NCBI GenBank assembly: GCA_964417935.1
Contig: CAYQKF010000005.1
Span: forward strand, 21,432-85,431
Source of the DNA: NIOZ-UU13 sp964417935
GTDB lineage: Bacteria > Planctomycetota > Phycisphaerae > Sedimentisphaerales > Anaerobacaceae
Direction of reading: 5' to 3'
DNA: 64,000 nt
Within the stretch, counting starts at the first letter, position 1. Every line of letters begins with the position of its first letter. The translations under genes and the position numbers were made by a program. Positions 45,423 through 54,142 of this stretch are shown in pieces. The notes beneath the pieces are model-generated. The model worked only from the letters and a program-made list of their open reading frames with translations. It was not told the origin of the DNA and ran no database searches.

Positions 45423-46174
45423 AATAATAATTCCAATCTTTGTCGAGGAGGGAGAAGAACCTCCTGCCTTTCATAGCTAAGGCGCCTTCCCTCCGGAAAT
45501 AAGCAAACTTCTCTACCCTTGCCTTTGCTTCATTAAACACTTGATACAAACGAAATTCACAGAAAAAATATTATACTTGATATCTCCCAAAATGCAATAT
45601 AATTTGACCTCCCATTTAATATACTATTATCTCAAAAAAGGTGTTAAATGTAAAGAAAAAACTGGAGAAATTGTATTTTTTTCATACAAAGGGCATTTTT
45701 TTACTTTAGGGTCCTCATTTTAATACAAACGAAACTTATATCCCTCCATACTGCCTCGTATCTATAAATTTTCTATTTGCCAAATAAGTTATACGCAAAA
45801 TCGCCATGAATTCAATAAAAACTTACAGGGAAAATATCAAAATGTGAGAAAATTCTTAGAGACCAAGTGACTTTGGGAGGGTACTTATCGGACGTTTAGC
45901 TTAAAAGCTATGCAGAACATAATCAATCAAGTTAAATCCATCACAGAAATAGCCGATATACCAAACGGTTGGAATATCGTTTTTATCTTAGAGCGACAAC
46001 TTTATCTCGGGAGGAGTTCAAATGAGCGATAATACCCGCTAATTTTGTCGACCAGCCATAGAGTATGGACAATGTTTGGGATAAAACCAGTGTAGAATCC
46101 TTTGGATTTATGTAATTACGGGTATCGTGATTTGCTGAATCCGGTGGGCATGCTTTTTTGGAGGAGTGTGCAAA
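45423..46174. other. AT-rich intergenic region upstream of tpsB
   Basis: About 750 bp of AT-rich DNA. It contains a candidate tpsB promoter (45570-45597) and two copies of ATACAAACGAAA (45544-45555 and 45723-45734). A 40-codon frame at 45910 has no ribosome-binding site and is not called. Confidence 0.5.
45570..45597 (-). promoter_or_regulatory. Candidate promoter for tpsBA
   Basis: On the minus strand, TATAAT (45575-45570) lies 16 bp from TTGCAT (45597-45592). The -10 is perfect and the -35 weak. It sits about 170 bp upstream of the tpsB start. Confidence 0.33.
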
Positions 46175-46360
46175 ATGCCAAGCAAACAAACATACATGAT
46201 TAGGGCCTTAGTCAGAAATCCACATATCTGCACAGATTTTAGATTTAATGAGTGCCCGGCTTGTAACGCTCAGGGTATTATTTGGGACAAAAGAAAACAG
46301 CGTTGTTTCAAGTGTGGTTTCAATTTACAAAAATATATAAAACAACAAAAGCCGAATTAA
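46175..46360 (+). CDS. Small zinc-ribbon protein of unknown function
   Basis: 61 residues from the ATG at 46175, preceded by GGAGGAG with 8-nt spacing, a very strong ribosome-binding site. ECPACNAQG and CFKCGFNL form two CxxC knuckles 20 residues apart, a typical zinc ribbon. The tail is Lys/Gln-rich. No partner gene is obvious. Strong translation signals support a real gene. Confidence 0.55.
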   Translation: MPSKQTYMIRALVRNPHICTDFRFNECPACNAQGIIWDKRKQRCFKCGFNLQKYIKQQKPN

Positions 46361-46506
46361 TTCGGTCACTCAATATTGAAATCTCTGTCTTTAGGTATTC
46401 GACCGTTCTTTCAATGGCGTAGGGTACGAAAATTCATATCTCCGGCCATTTTTACTTGTCAAGGCCGCAAAAAAATAAGCGGCTTTGCGGTAATTCTCAA
46501 AAAAAT

Positions 46507-46848
46507 CTATCCTATCCCAAACAGCCATTTGACTATTATCACCAGAATAGCTGGGACATAAATGAATCCTGCGGTAACTATTCCAATAAAAATACAGGAT
46601 GATTGCACTGATGGATTGACATTTATATCTTTAATTTCCTGAATACAACCAACAAATAACCAAGATCGAAAAGTCATATGCATTATCAATATTATGATAT
46701 CGGCAATAATTACCTCAAGCCACCATATTTTCAAGATAGCTCCCCTCTCAAAAATACCATAAGCTAAACTCAATACAATTGGCAAGAAGTGGAAGAAATA
46801 TTTTCCACAACCATCATTATTTTCTTTCTTTTCGTGTGAGAATTTCAT
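46507..46848 (-). CDS. Small membrane protein of unknown function
   Basis: A 113-residue protein with three hydrophobic segments: FLPIVLSLAYGIF, WWLEVIIADIIILIMHM and a C-terminal IFIGIVTAGFIYVPAILVII. The N-terminus is charged (MKFSHEKKENND). No family is recognised and it has no operon partners. Confidence 0.45.
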   Translation of the reverse strand: MKFSHEKKENNDGCGKYFFHFLPIVLSLAYGIFERGAILKIWWLEVIIADIIILIMHMTFRSWLFVGCIQEIKDINVNPSVQSSCIFIGIVTAGFIYVPAILVIIVKWLFGIG

Positions 46849-46861
46849 TCAACCAGTCATC

Positions 46862-47749
46862 AAGATTTATGCAACCTTGCGATAATACGATTTTAGTAAA
46901 CCGTTTCGTCGAAGGATACTCGTTCTGGAGAGTTAGCTCACGGCATAAGATCCGGACAATCGTGGCAATCACTGGTAGGCCGAGCCATTTGGCTGGTTGA
47001 TCAGAAGGCATTTGCGTGGGCATAACCATCCTACAAGTTCAACTTTGCATCCATGAAGCCTGGAGGATAGCATAAATGTATGATTTGGCAAGGCTTAATT
47101 CGGAAGACTGCTGGCTCGGATGAATAAATGTACCCTACACCCTCCGTTGATTCTTATCGACGACCATTTGCCGTATCCACAGGCGATCTTGCAAGTCTTT
47201 GGACAAATCAAACACTGCCGTCGCAGAAACGGCAGAGGCAGACTCAAGTATCCCCGTCTCAAACCGCCTGCGGATTTGCAGGCCGGTGTTGTGAAGAAAA
47301 TTCGAGACAGCCGAGGCAATTTGTTGAAGGTATCGACAAAAGCATTGTTTGGCAAAAAGAAAGAAATCGAAAAGCGTATTCAAAAGCTGGGCATTGGCCG
47401 GAAAATCAATACCTCTCATATGGAACGACTCAATGGTACAATAAGGGGCCAGCAGGCTCGTCTGGCAAGACGTACTCGCAACGGCTCTCATCTGGAGGTG
47501 ATGCTGCAATATTCGATATGGCTGTGGCGGGATTTGTACAACTGGACAAGGGTGCATTACTCGCTGTTGGACGAAACACCAGCGATGGCATTGGGCCTGG
47601 CCGAGGAAGTATGGACTGTTTTGAAGTATATTTTGTATCCGGTTCATGTCAGCGACCTTCAGCGTCTGGACTGGGCCGAGCAGCGTAACAGCGTGCTGGA
47701 ATCAGCCGTTGATAGTTATAAACGTAATAAGACTTTACCAATATTATGA
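46862..47749 (+). pseudogene. Decayed insertion-sequence transposase remnant
   Basis: The C-terminal part is readable from about 47120 to 47749: NTSHMERLNGTIRGQQARLA with a following RRT, and VHYSLLDETPAMALGL. These are typical of the end of a DDE transposase with an SxxER-type motif. An HTH-like piece (LVNRFVEGYSFWRVSS) lies in another frame near 46890. Frames between are broken and the DDE core is not continuous. No terminal inverted repeats were identified. It is a dead copy. Confidence 0.65.
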
Positions 47750-47843
47750 GGTAGTACCCAAAGTTTTGGATTCTTTTATCAAATCTGGTGTAGCTAAACA
47801 TAAATCTTGCTTGTGACATTCCCGGCCTTTATATAACGTTATT

Positions 47844-48593
47844 TTAATATTTAATCCACATCAGGCATAATCCCTGAGCAGGAGCGAGTGGCCCAGCTGC
47901 GGTTCGGTCTTTTGCTTCGAGAATTTCGTTTATCCTATCAGAGTTCCATCTGCCCACCCCCACTTCGACCAGAGTGCCAACGATATTTCTGACCATATTA
48001 TACAAAAAGCCATCGCCTTCCACCTCAACATATATCCAATCATTTCCCCCCTCTTCATTGCTAACGTCACAGCGAAAGATTGTTCGCAATGTGTTCTCTC
48101 TTTTATCTGCTGCTGATGCGAAGGATTTAAAATCCTTTTTGCCGACCAGAAGTTTTGCGGCTTCAGCCATAGCGGTAGTGTCAAGTTTTGTGGGCAGATG
48201 CCAGCAGTGTCTGATTTGCAGGACCGGCCGATGTCGGCCTGTGAAAATCGTATAGCGGTATAATTTACTTGTTACCGCACCCATCAAATCAAAACTCTGA
48301 GGGACTTCCGCCGCTTCGGTAATTGCAATATCAGCAGGCAGCCTGTCCGTAATTGCCTTGGCCAGATTCTCTGTTGGTATTGGCGAATCGATTTGAATAA
48401 GCCCGACCTGCCCCAAAGCGCTTACGCCGGCATCGGTCCTGCTTGCTCCGAACAGTCTGACCTCAGAGCCGAGCAGGTCCTGGATTGCCTCGGTAATGAC
48501 ACCTTGGATGGTTCTCAGTCCCGGCTGAATTTGCCAGCCGTGATATGCGCTACCGTCGTAGGTAATTGTAAGTTTTATATTGCGAACGGCCAT
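47844..48593 (-). CDS. truA: tRNA pseudouridine38-40 synthase TruA
   Basis: A 249-residue enzyme that converts U38-U40 in tRNA anticodon arms. The catalytic Asp54 lies in SRTDAGVSALGQ, and the N-terminus reads ITYDGSAYHGWQIQP. Late motifs include GDGFLYNMVRNIVGTLVEVG, the TruA signature. It follows asd by 9 bp and is probably co-transcribed. Confidence 0.97.
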   Translation of the reverse strand: MAVRNIKLTITYDGSAYHGWQIQPGLRTIQGVITEAIQDLLGSEVRLFGASRTDAGVSALGQVGLIQIDSPIPTENLAKAITDRLPADIAITEAAEVPQSFDLMGAVTSKLYRYTIFTGRHRPVLQIRHCWHLPTKLDTTAMAEAAKLLVGKKDFKSFASAADKRENTLRTIFRCDVSNEEGGNDWIYVEVEGDGFLYNMVRNIVGTLVEVGVGRWNSDRINEILEAKDRTAAGPLAPAQGLCLMWIKY

Positions 48594-48602
48594 TATTAAC
48601 GA

Positions 48603-49604
48603 TTAGACCAGCTTTTCCGCAATCTGCACGGCGTTTAGAGCTGCGCCTTTTCGCAACTGGTCTCCCGCGACCCAAATATTGATACCGCGGTTCTCAGGTA
48701 TGGACTCATCCTGCCGGATTCGACCAACGAAAATATCATCTTCGCCTGAAGCGTCAATCGGCATCGGGAACCGGTTATTCTCGCGGTCATCCAGAATCGA
48801 AACGCCCGGCGCGGTGCTTAAAAGGTCCCTGACCTGGTCCGGCGTAATCGCCTCGGTGAACTCAAGATTGATACTCTCACAATGCGCGCGGAATACCGGG
48901 ATACGAATACAGGTACAGGTAATTGCAATCTCAGCGCAATCGAAAATCTTCCTGGTCTCGTTGACCATTTTAATCTCTTCCAGATTGTATCCGTTTGGCC
49001 CAAGCGCCGAGTTATGGCTGAATGCGTTAAATGCTATTTGATACGGAAACGCCTTACAGGTCGGCTCTTTCCCGTCCAGAATCTCGCGCGTTTGTTCTTC
49101 CAGCTCGACCATCGCCGAGTGTCCCGCTCCGCTGGCCGCCTGGTACGTACTCACGACCATTCGTTTGACAGGATTGGCCTTATGCAATGGCCAGACCGGC
49201 ACGATACCGACAATTGTTGAGCAGTTCGGATTGGCGATTATGCCTTTATTCTCTGCGATTTTTTGCGGGTTTATTTCAGGTATCACCAGCGGGACATCAA
49301 GGTCCATTCTGAACGCCGAGGAGTTGTCAACCACGACCGTACCGGCTTCGACCGCAGCAGGCGCAAATTCTTTACTTCGTGCTGCGCCGGCACTGAACAA
49401 TGCAATATCAACGCGATCAAAGCTGTTTTTCGTCAATTCTTCAACGACGTATTTTTTGCCTTTGAATTCGATTTTTTTGCCGGCCGACCGGCTGCTCGCC
49501 AACATTTTCAAAGAGTAAAACGGAAAATCCCGCTCTTCCAGGATTTGCAGAAATTCCTGCCCAACCGCACCGGTCACCCCTGCGATTGCCAGATTACAAC
49601 CCAT
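48603..49604 (-). CDS. asd: Aspartate-semialdehyde dehydrogenase
   Basis: A 333-residue NADPH-dependent enzyme of lysine, threonine and methionine synthesis, and of diaminopimelate supply for the cell wall. The N-terminal nucleotide-binding motif is AIAGVTGAVGQEF. The catalytic Cys128 is in NPNCSTI, and YQAASGAGHSAM and RIPVFRAHCESI match the family. Length is typical. Confidence 0.97.
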   Translation of the reverse strand: MGCNLAIAGVTGAVGQEFLQILEERDFPFYSLKMLASSRSAGKKIEFKGKKYVVEELTKNSFDRVDIALFSAGAARSKEFAPAAVEAGTVVVDNSSAFRMDLDVPLVIPEINPQKIAENKGIIANPNCSTIVGIVPVWPLHKANPVKRMVVSTYQAASGAGHSAMVELEEQTREILDGKEPTCKAFPYQIAFNAFSHNSALGPNGYNLEEIKMVNETRKIFDCAEIAITCTCIRIPVFRAHCESINLEFTEAITPDQVRDLLSTAPGVSILDDRENNRFPMPIDASGEDDIFVGRIRQDESIPENRGINIWVAGDQLRKGAALNAVQIAEKLV

Positions 49605-49797
49605 ACCTTAAAGCTCCTCAATATTTTCTATTACAGACAAACTTAAAGGCAGCCAAACAAAGACTGCCCACTAAAGTTCCGAAACAATAATCGGGATATT
49701 ATAGCGTTTTATCGACAAAATACAACACCCATTATAACATTTTTCGCTGTGACCAGACTACTTCTCAATTCTCTGTTCGTTATTCATTATTCGATAT

Positions 49798-50733
49798 TCA
49801 ACTCTGGATTTCATCTGGAATTGTTTTTTGCCATACCGCCGCCATTACAGATGCTGTAATAATGCAGATAAAGACGAAAATTGCCGCTGGTATCGCCGCC
49901 TTTTCGCCGAAATGCTTCAATGCCAGGACCGTTCCTAAGCCGGCGTTCTGCATCCCAATCTCAATCGCCAGAGTACGTCTCCGCCGCACCTCCATCCGAA
50001 AAGCCGACCCCACACCATACCCGCCCAACATCCCATAAATATTCAGTATCACCGCCGCGACCAGAACCAGCCCGGTTACCTGTGCCAGGCGGCCCTTATT
50101 AAGCGCTATCACCAGTGAGCAGATAAATATGATAAAAGTAACCGATATCGCCGGGAAAACCGGCAGAACTTTCTCGATTTTCTCTTTAAAGTAATGCCTT
50201 ACCCCAAATCCCACAAACAACGGCACTATCACCATTTTGATGACACTGAACATCATCTCCCAGAAAGGAACCTTCAAAACCGACCCGGCCAAAACAAATG
50301 TCAAACCTGGCGTCAGCAACGGACACAACAGCGTAGAAACGGTTGTCAGCGAGACCGAATACGCCGTATCAGCTTTGGCGATGTAGCTCATCACATTACT
50401 CGCCATTGCCCCCGGTGCCGAGCCGGTCAATATCAATCCAACCGCAATCTCAGGCGGTAATCCAAACAGCTTCGCCAGCGCAAACGCCCCCAATGGCATA
50501 ATACTAAACTGCGCAGCCGACCCGATTAAAACGATAATCGGCCTTTGTGCGATTCGCTTGAAATCTTCAATCTGCAATACCGCCCCAATCCCGAACATCG
50601 TAAGGGCGAAGAACCAATCCATATAGTCTTTCAACGCCACAAAGGGCTTTGGAATCCAATACGCCACCACCCCAAACGCAATCACCCAAATCGCAAAATA
50701 TTTCGTATAAAAACTCAGTGCTTTCCCAAGCAT
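49798..50733 (-). CDS. BASS-family (bile acid:sodium symporter-like) membrane transporter
   Basis: About 311 residues from the ATG at 50733 (a TTG at 50772 is less likely). About nine or ten membrane helices are visible. Family motifs include GAVLQIEDFKR, LTGSAPGAMASNVMSYIA and IEIGMQNAGLGTVLALKHF. Members move organic anions with sodium; the substrate here is unknown. Confidence 0.9.
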   Translation of the reverse strand: MLGKALSFYTKYFAIWVIAFGVVAYWIPKPFVALKDYMDWFFALTMFGIGAVLQIEDFKRIAQRPIIVLIGSAAQFSIMPLGAFALAKLFGLPPEIAVGLILTGSAPGAMASNVMSYIAKADTAYSVSLTTVSTLLCPLLTPGLTFVLAGSVLKVPFWEMMFSVIKMVIVPLFVGFGVRHYFKEKIEKVLPVFPAISVTFIIFICSLVIALNKGRLAQVTGLVLVAAVILNIYGMLGGYGVGSAFRMEVRRRRTLAIEIGMQNAGLGTVLALKHFGEKAAIPAAIFVFICIITASVMAAVWQKTIPDEIQS

Positions 50734-50784
50734 AATGCTTGAGAGTATAAACTCAAAATCCCATGTTCTCAATTCTAAATTCTA

Positions 50785-51519
50785 TCAGTGTTGCTTGCGC
50801 AGCAGTTGATTGATATTCTGGATGCGAGTTTTGAAAGGGGGGTGTGAGGAAAAATAACTACCGAGGTCGAATTCACCAACAGGAGTGCTTAGTTTGGATA
50901 AGCGCGAGAGTAATTGTACGCAAGCTTGAGAGTCGTAACCGGCGGCAGCAACCAGACGCACCCCGAGCTTGTCGGCCTCGGACTCCAGGTCCTGTGAATA
51001 AGCACTTTCAAGAAACTGCACCCCTACCCTGCGCAGCCAGCCGGCAAGAACGCCACGGATGGGTGCGGCCCGGGATGCAGTGGCAATGGCTGAATTGCTG
51101 ATAATTCGGGACATTGCGTGACCCCGGATGACGTGACTCATCTCATGTCCGAGGATAAATGCGACCTCGTCCCGATTCCATTGACATAGCTCCAGAAGCG
51201 AGCCGGTTACAAAGATGAACCCTCCCGGCAGAGCGAACGCATTAGGTTCGGTGCCTTTGACAGTTTCAAAACTGAATTTACGAGACTTGTTGGCGACGCA
51301 GGCAGTTAGACGATGACCTATTTCGTTCAGTATTTGTGTTGGTCGTTGTTCCTTTTCAATCCCTAACTGACGCCTGATTTCACGTGAAAGGTCCAGGCCG
51401 ACTTCGTGTTCGACTTTGATGGCATCAGCTTCAGTGCCGGCCATTGATTGCCAGAACCACTTGGCCTTGCGAACTTTCGGCCCGACCTTTCTACCCAAAT
51501 TGTAGAATAGACCACTCAC
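50785..51519 (-). CDS. M48-family zinc metalloprotease
   Basis: A 244-residue protein with a GTG start. The zinc site is HEMSH (His125, Glu126, His129) with a third ligand at Glu179 in ESEAD. FALPGGFIFVTGSLLEL before it is typical of M48 (Oma1/LoiP/BepA-like) peptidases. No signal peptide or clear membrane anchor is seen, so its location is uncertain. Confidence 0.88.
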   Translation of the reverse strand: MSGLFYNLGRKVGPKVRKAKWFWQSMAGTEADAIKVEHEVGLDLSREIRRQLGIEKEQRPTQILNEIGHRLTACVANKSRKFSFETVKGTEPNAFALPGGFIFVTGSLLELCQWNRDEVAFILGHEMSHVIRGHAMSRIISNSAIATASRAAPIRGVLAGWLRRVGVQFLESAYSQDLESEADKLGVRLVAAAGYDSQACVQLLSRLSKLSTPVGEFDLGSYFSSHPPFKTRIQNINQLLRKQH

Positions 51520-51544
51520 CTTGCGTGCTCTCCTACATTATAAA

Positions 51545-51618
51545 TGAGAGTGCTGGGACTCGAACCCAGGACCTACGGCTTAAAAGGCCGTTGCTCTACC
51601 AATCTGAGCTACACTCCC
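51545..51618 (-). tRNA. tRNA-Lys (anticodon TTT)
   Basis: A full cloverleaf of 74 nt. Acceptor GGGAGTG pairs with CACTCTC (one G-U). The D arm is GCTCAGATTGGTAGAGC. The anticodon stem ACGGC/GCCGT encloses CTTTTAA with anticodon TTT. The T arm contains GGTTCGAGTCC. The discriminator is A and CCA is not encoded. Confidence 0.96.
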
Positions 51619-51675
51619 GATAAATTCTAAATTACTGTAATATAACAAGTTTCTGCACACACTGCCAACCATTTT

Positions 51676-51985
51676 TTAGTCCCCCAAGGGGGACGTACCA
51701 AAGTGTACCAATTTTTGACGCAGGCCCTGGGCAGTTGCGCCCCTTGCTCGGTGGACTAAATCATCGGCCACGGCAAGGTAAAATTCGTGGGTTGTTGCAA
51801 AACTTGAATGTCCTGCGAGGGCCATCACATCGTACTCACTCATGCCATTGGCAAACCACATGCTTATAGCTGTCCGCCGGATGTCATGGAAAGTTCCCGT
51901 TTTGACACCCGCTTTTCTGAGGATTTTGTCAAAGCAATATATTGCAACGGGTTTTCATCAAGCTGTTTTCGATTAACCAAGAACC
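51676..51985 (-). pseudogene. Tyrosine recombinase (integrase) C-terminal remnant beside tRNA-Lys
   Basis: The last ~90 codons of a phage-type integrase remain. The text TGTFHDIRRTAISMWFANG gives the HxxR box, LAGHSSFATTHEFYLAV gives the second His and the nucleophile Tyr. Upstream, FLVNRKQLDENPLQYIA is in a different frame, so a frameshift lies near 51945. Everything N-terminal to that is missing or replaced by the transposase fragment. It reads towards the tRNA gene, a usual integration target. Confidence 0.75.
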
Positions 51986-52043
51986 TTAAACCGTCAGCCT
52001 GTTACACGTGATTATGTGCTTCAGGAAAATGATCGTGTGACAA

Positions 52044-52872
52044 TTACTCCAACGAAGATCGAGTGCTCTTTTGCATTTTCCGATGACGGCGATTTGCACG
52101 TTCCACTGCATTGGAAGTCGCTGGCAGTAAGGAATCATCAAGAAAAGTCAATGACTTCTCAAGATTGGGCGAGAAAAGCTTCTTCAGTGTCTCTCCCAGC
52201 GTCAGGTCACGAGTATCCAGCATATCTTTGAATCGCCTAAAAAACCGTGTCATGTCCTCATGTGTCGGATTGTGTTCGAGAACTTCATAATAAAGACGCC
52301 GGAACTTGTGGTTGTCCACAATGAACAGTACACAGAAAGGACCGTCATACAGTTCATTAGTGGCGATGTAGCCGGAGAAGTCTGCTAAGACATCGTCAAG
52401 GTATTTGGTTTGGATGGAGCTTTCAGTTTTTTTCCCCCGTTGCCTCAACCCAGTTCTGAATCGTAGCCCAAGGGACAAAGACTCGATGGTCACGCCATAA
52501 ATGCCACGAGGCAGCCCGATAGGGCAAACCGTCTTCCACAACATGGCGAACCGCAAGTTGCACCACACGGCGGGTGTATTGACAATGATGGTATGCCAGA
52601 TCGCTGAGGTCAGCGTTAAAATACCTGCCACACTTACTGCAACGATGTTGTGAATAGGTGACCAACAGATCACAGGGACGATTGGCTTTGAGGTCTCCGA
52701 GGTCGTGAAGTTTACGAGTGAAGATATTGTCCCGATATGACAAATGGCCACAGAACGGGCATTTACACTTCTTGTAATTGCGTGAATGCTTTCTGATTTT
52801 CGGCTTGGGCAAGTCCTCAACACGCGTAATTCCTTCCGTTACATCAGGAACATATTCTCCAGGTCCATACAT
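52044..52872 (-). pseudogene. Frameshifted, 3'-truncated zinc-finger DDE transposase
   Basis: The N-terminal frame (52872 to about 52427) has CxxC zinc knuckles (CKCPFCGHL and RCSKCGRYF) and an HTH-like part ending WATIQNWVEATGEK. A shift at a T7 run (A7 on the coding strand, about 52428-52434) moves to a second frame with LYDGPFCVLFIVDNHKF and SNAVERANRRHRKMQKS, holding likely catalytic Asp and Glu. The protein then ends abruptly. The organisation recalls ISL3-like transposases. It seems to have disrupted the integrase gene. Confidence 0.75.
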
Positions 52873-53165
52873 TTTATTTTCCTCCAGAAAAACAACAACT
52901 TTCTGAAGGATATATCGACCATTACTATCCTAACACATTTAAAATACCGGTAAATTTGCTACAGTCTCCTATTTTCGCGAGTTTACGGCTACAACCCGAA
53001 TACAACCCAACAAGCCGTTATCTCCAAATTCTGCGAAACTCCCATTCCATAAGCCCTGTGGTATCAGTGCTTTATAAAAATCATAAAAATTGTAAACATT
53101 TTCAATGACCGATGCGAACTCTTGTTGAGAGAACCTGGACCGGTGGCCCTGGAGTTGTTTCGAGA

Positions 53166-53416
53166 TTGGGTTTGATTGGGTTTGTATTGGCTTTGTTTTC
53201 CGGGACTGCGAAAATGTCATTTCTTTCATAATCCTTTGTTAATATTGAATTTACGCTCATTTGGGCATCCGGCAAATTGGCTTTGTTTGGGTTTGAATTG
53301 GCTTTGAATTGGGTTTGTTTTCACCAAGTGTCCAATTGTGTTTATATTCATAAGCCGTCTGTAAATAGATACTTACATTCATTTGGGTGTCTTGGAAATT
53401 GGGTTTGTTTTGCATA
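53166..53416. repeat. Interspersed word repeats encoding NKPN/PIQTQ-like text
   Basis: Blocks at about 53166-53198, 53276-53322 and 53393-53416 consist of TTTGGGTTTG and ATTGGCTTTG words. In one minus-strand frame they read as Asn-Lys-Pro-Asn and Pro-Ile-Gln-Thr-Gln. Such text is remembered from many spurious planctomycete ORFs. Confidence 0.6.
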
Positions 53417-53784
53417 AAAAGGGCTGATTTGTAGAGCGTTCTCGACAGATGTAGTGCCTTATAGGCACGTAAATAACTGGATTCTCGATTCTCGTATAGC
53501 GTGAAGCGTATCTCGTATTTCGTGGTACGTTGTTCATGGTTCATAGTTCATGGTTCATTGATTAATGGTAATTGGTTGATTGGTTAAATGGATAATTTGG
53601 TTAAATTGGATAATTTGATTAACTGGTTATTTCCATAAGGGTTTTCCGTTTCGCTTCAATATTGACTCCGCCAAAAGACGGCGGATATTCGATATTTACG
53701 AACGATGCTTTTTGGCGTGTATCTGCTGGTACGAAAACGTGCGGTTCTCCGCTATATCTGGCGCCTGCTGGCGGTTTAGGTTAG

Positions 53785-53800
53785 CCTGTTAGCTAACAGG
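53785..53800. repeat. Perfect 16-bp palindrome
   Basis: CCTGTTAGCTAACAGG equals its own reverse complement. It lies about 340 bp upstream of the type IIG gene. It may be an operator or a relic, and nothing else supports either. Confidence 0.5.
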
Positions 53801-54142
53801 TGAGTATTATACCATAAAACAGGTTAAATTTCAAGACAATTCGTTAAAAATGTCCGTGACTCGGCACTCGTATTGCCCCCGACCCCCTGTTGTAGGCCAT
53901 GAGGATGATTCCCGGGGGTAAACTAAGAAAGCAAGTGAGCTAAAATCGGGGGCAAACTCGGGGGTGTTGCTTTTCGTATCTTTTTGGTAATAAATCTGCT
54001 TGATTTTGTTTGGCTGGGGGGGTAATTTTGAGTTTTTGAGAGGTTTGCATAACGTGGAGTTATTTTTAGGAAATGGCGTAATGACAGACAAATTATGGGT
54101 TTGAGTATTATACAATGGAAAGATGGGTAAAAAGGAGTTAAT

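Larger units (their letters stand above)
52873..54142. other. Repeat-rich intergenic region
   Basis: 1270 bp with no credible gene. It contains TTGG(C/G)TTTG-type word repeats (53166-53416), degenerate runs such as TGGTTCATAGTTCATGG and attggtta-like words (53526-53640), and a 16-bp perfect palindrome (53785-53800). ORFs in it encode only the repeat text and are rejected. Confidence 0.6.

Noticed and set aside
45298..45549. 83-codon minus-strand frame over the tpsB start
   Set aside because: It overlaps the tpsB signal peptide in another frame and has no ribosome-binding site or family text.
45910..46032. 40-codon plus-strand frame starting MQNIINQVKS
   Set aside because: No ribosome-binding site and no recognisable features in AT-rich intergenic DNA.
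51679..51694. Terminator at GTCCCCC-AA-GGGGGAC
   Set aside because: The palindrome lies inside the integrase remnant's last codons, its loop is only 2 nt and on the minus strand it is followed by A rather than T.
53166..53416. CRISPR-like array
   Set aside because: The words are short and irregularly spaced, with no repeat-spacer pattern, and no cas gene is present.
52969..53544. ORFs of 86 and 95 codons on the minus strand
   Set aside because: Their text is made of the interspersed word repeats (Asn-Lys-Pro-Asn, Pro-Ile-Gln-Thr-Gln) and they lack ribosome-binding sites.
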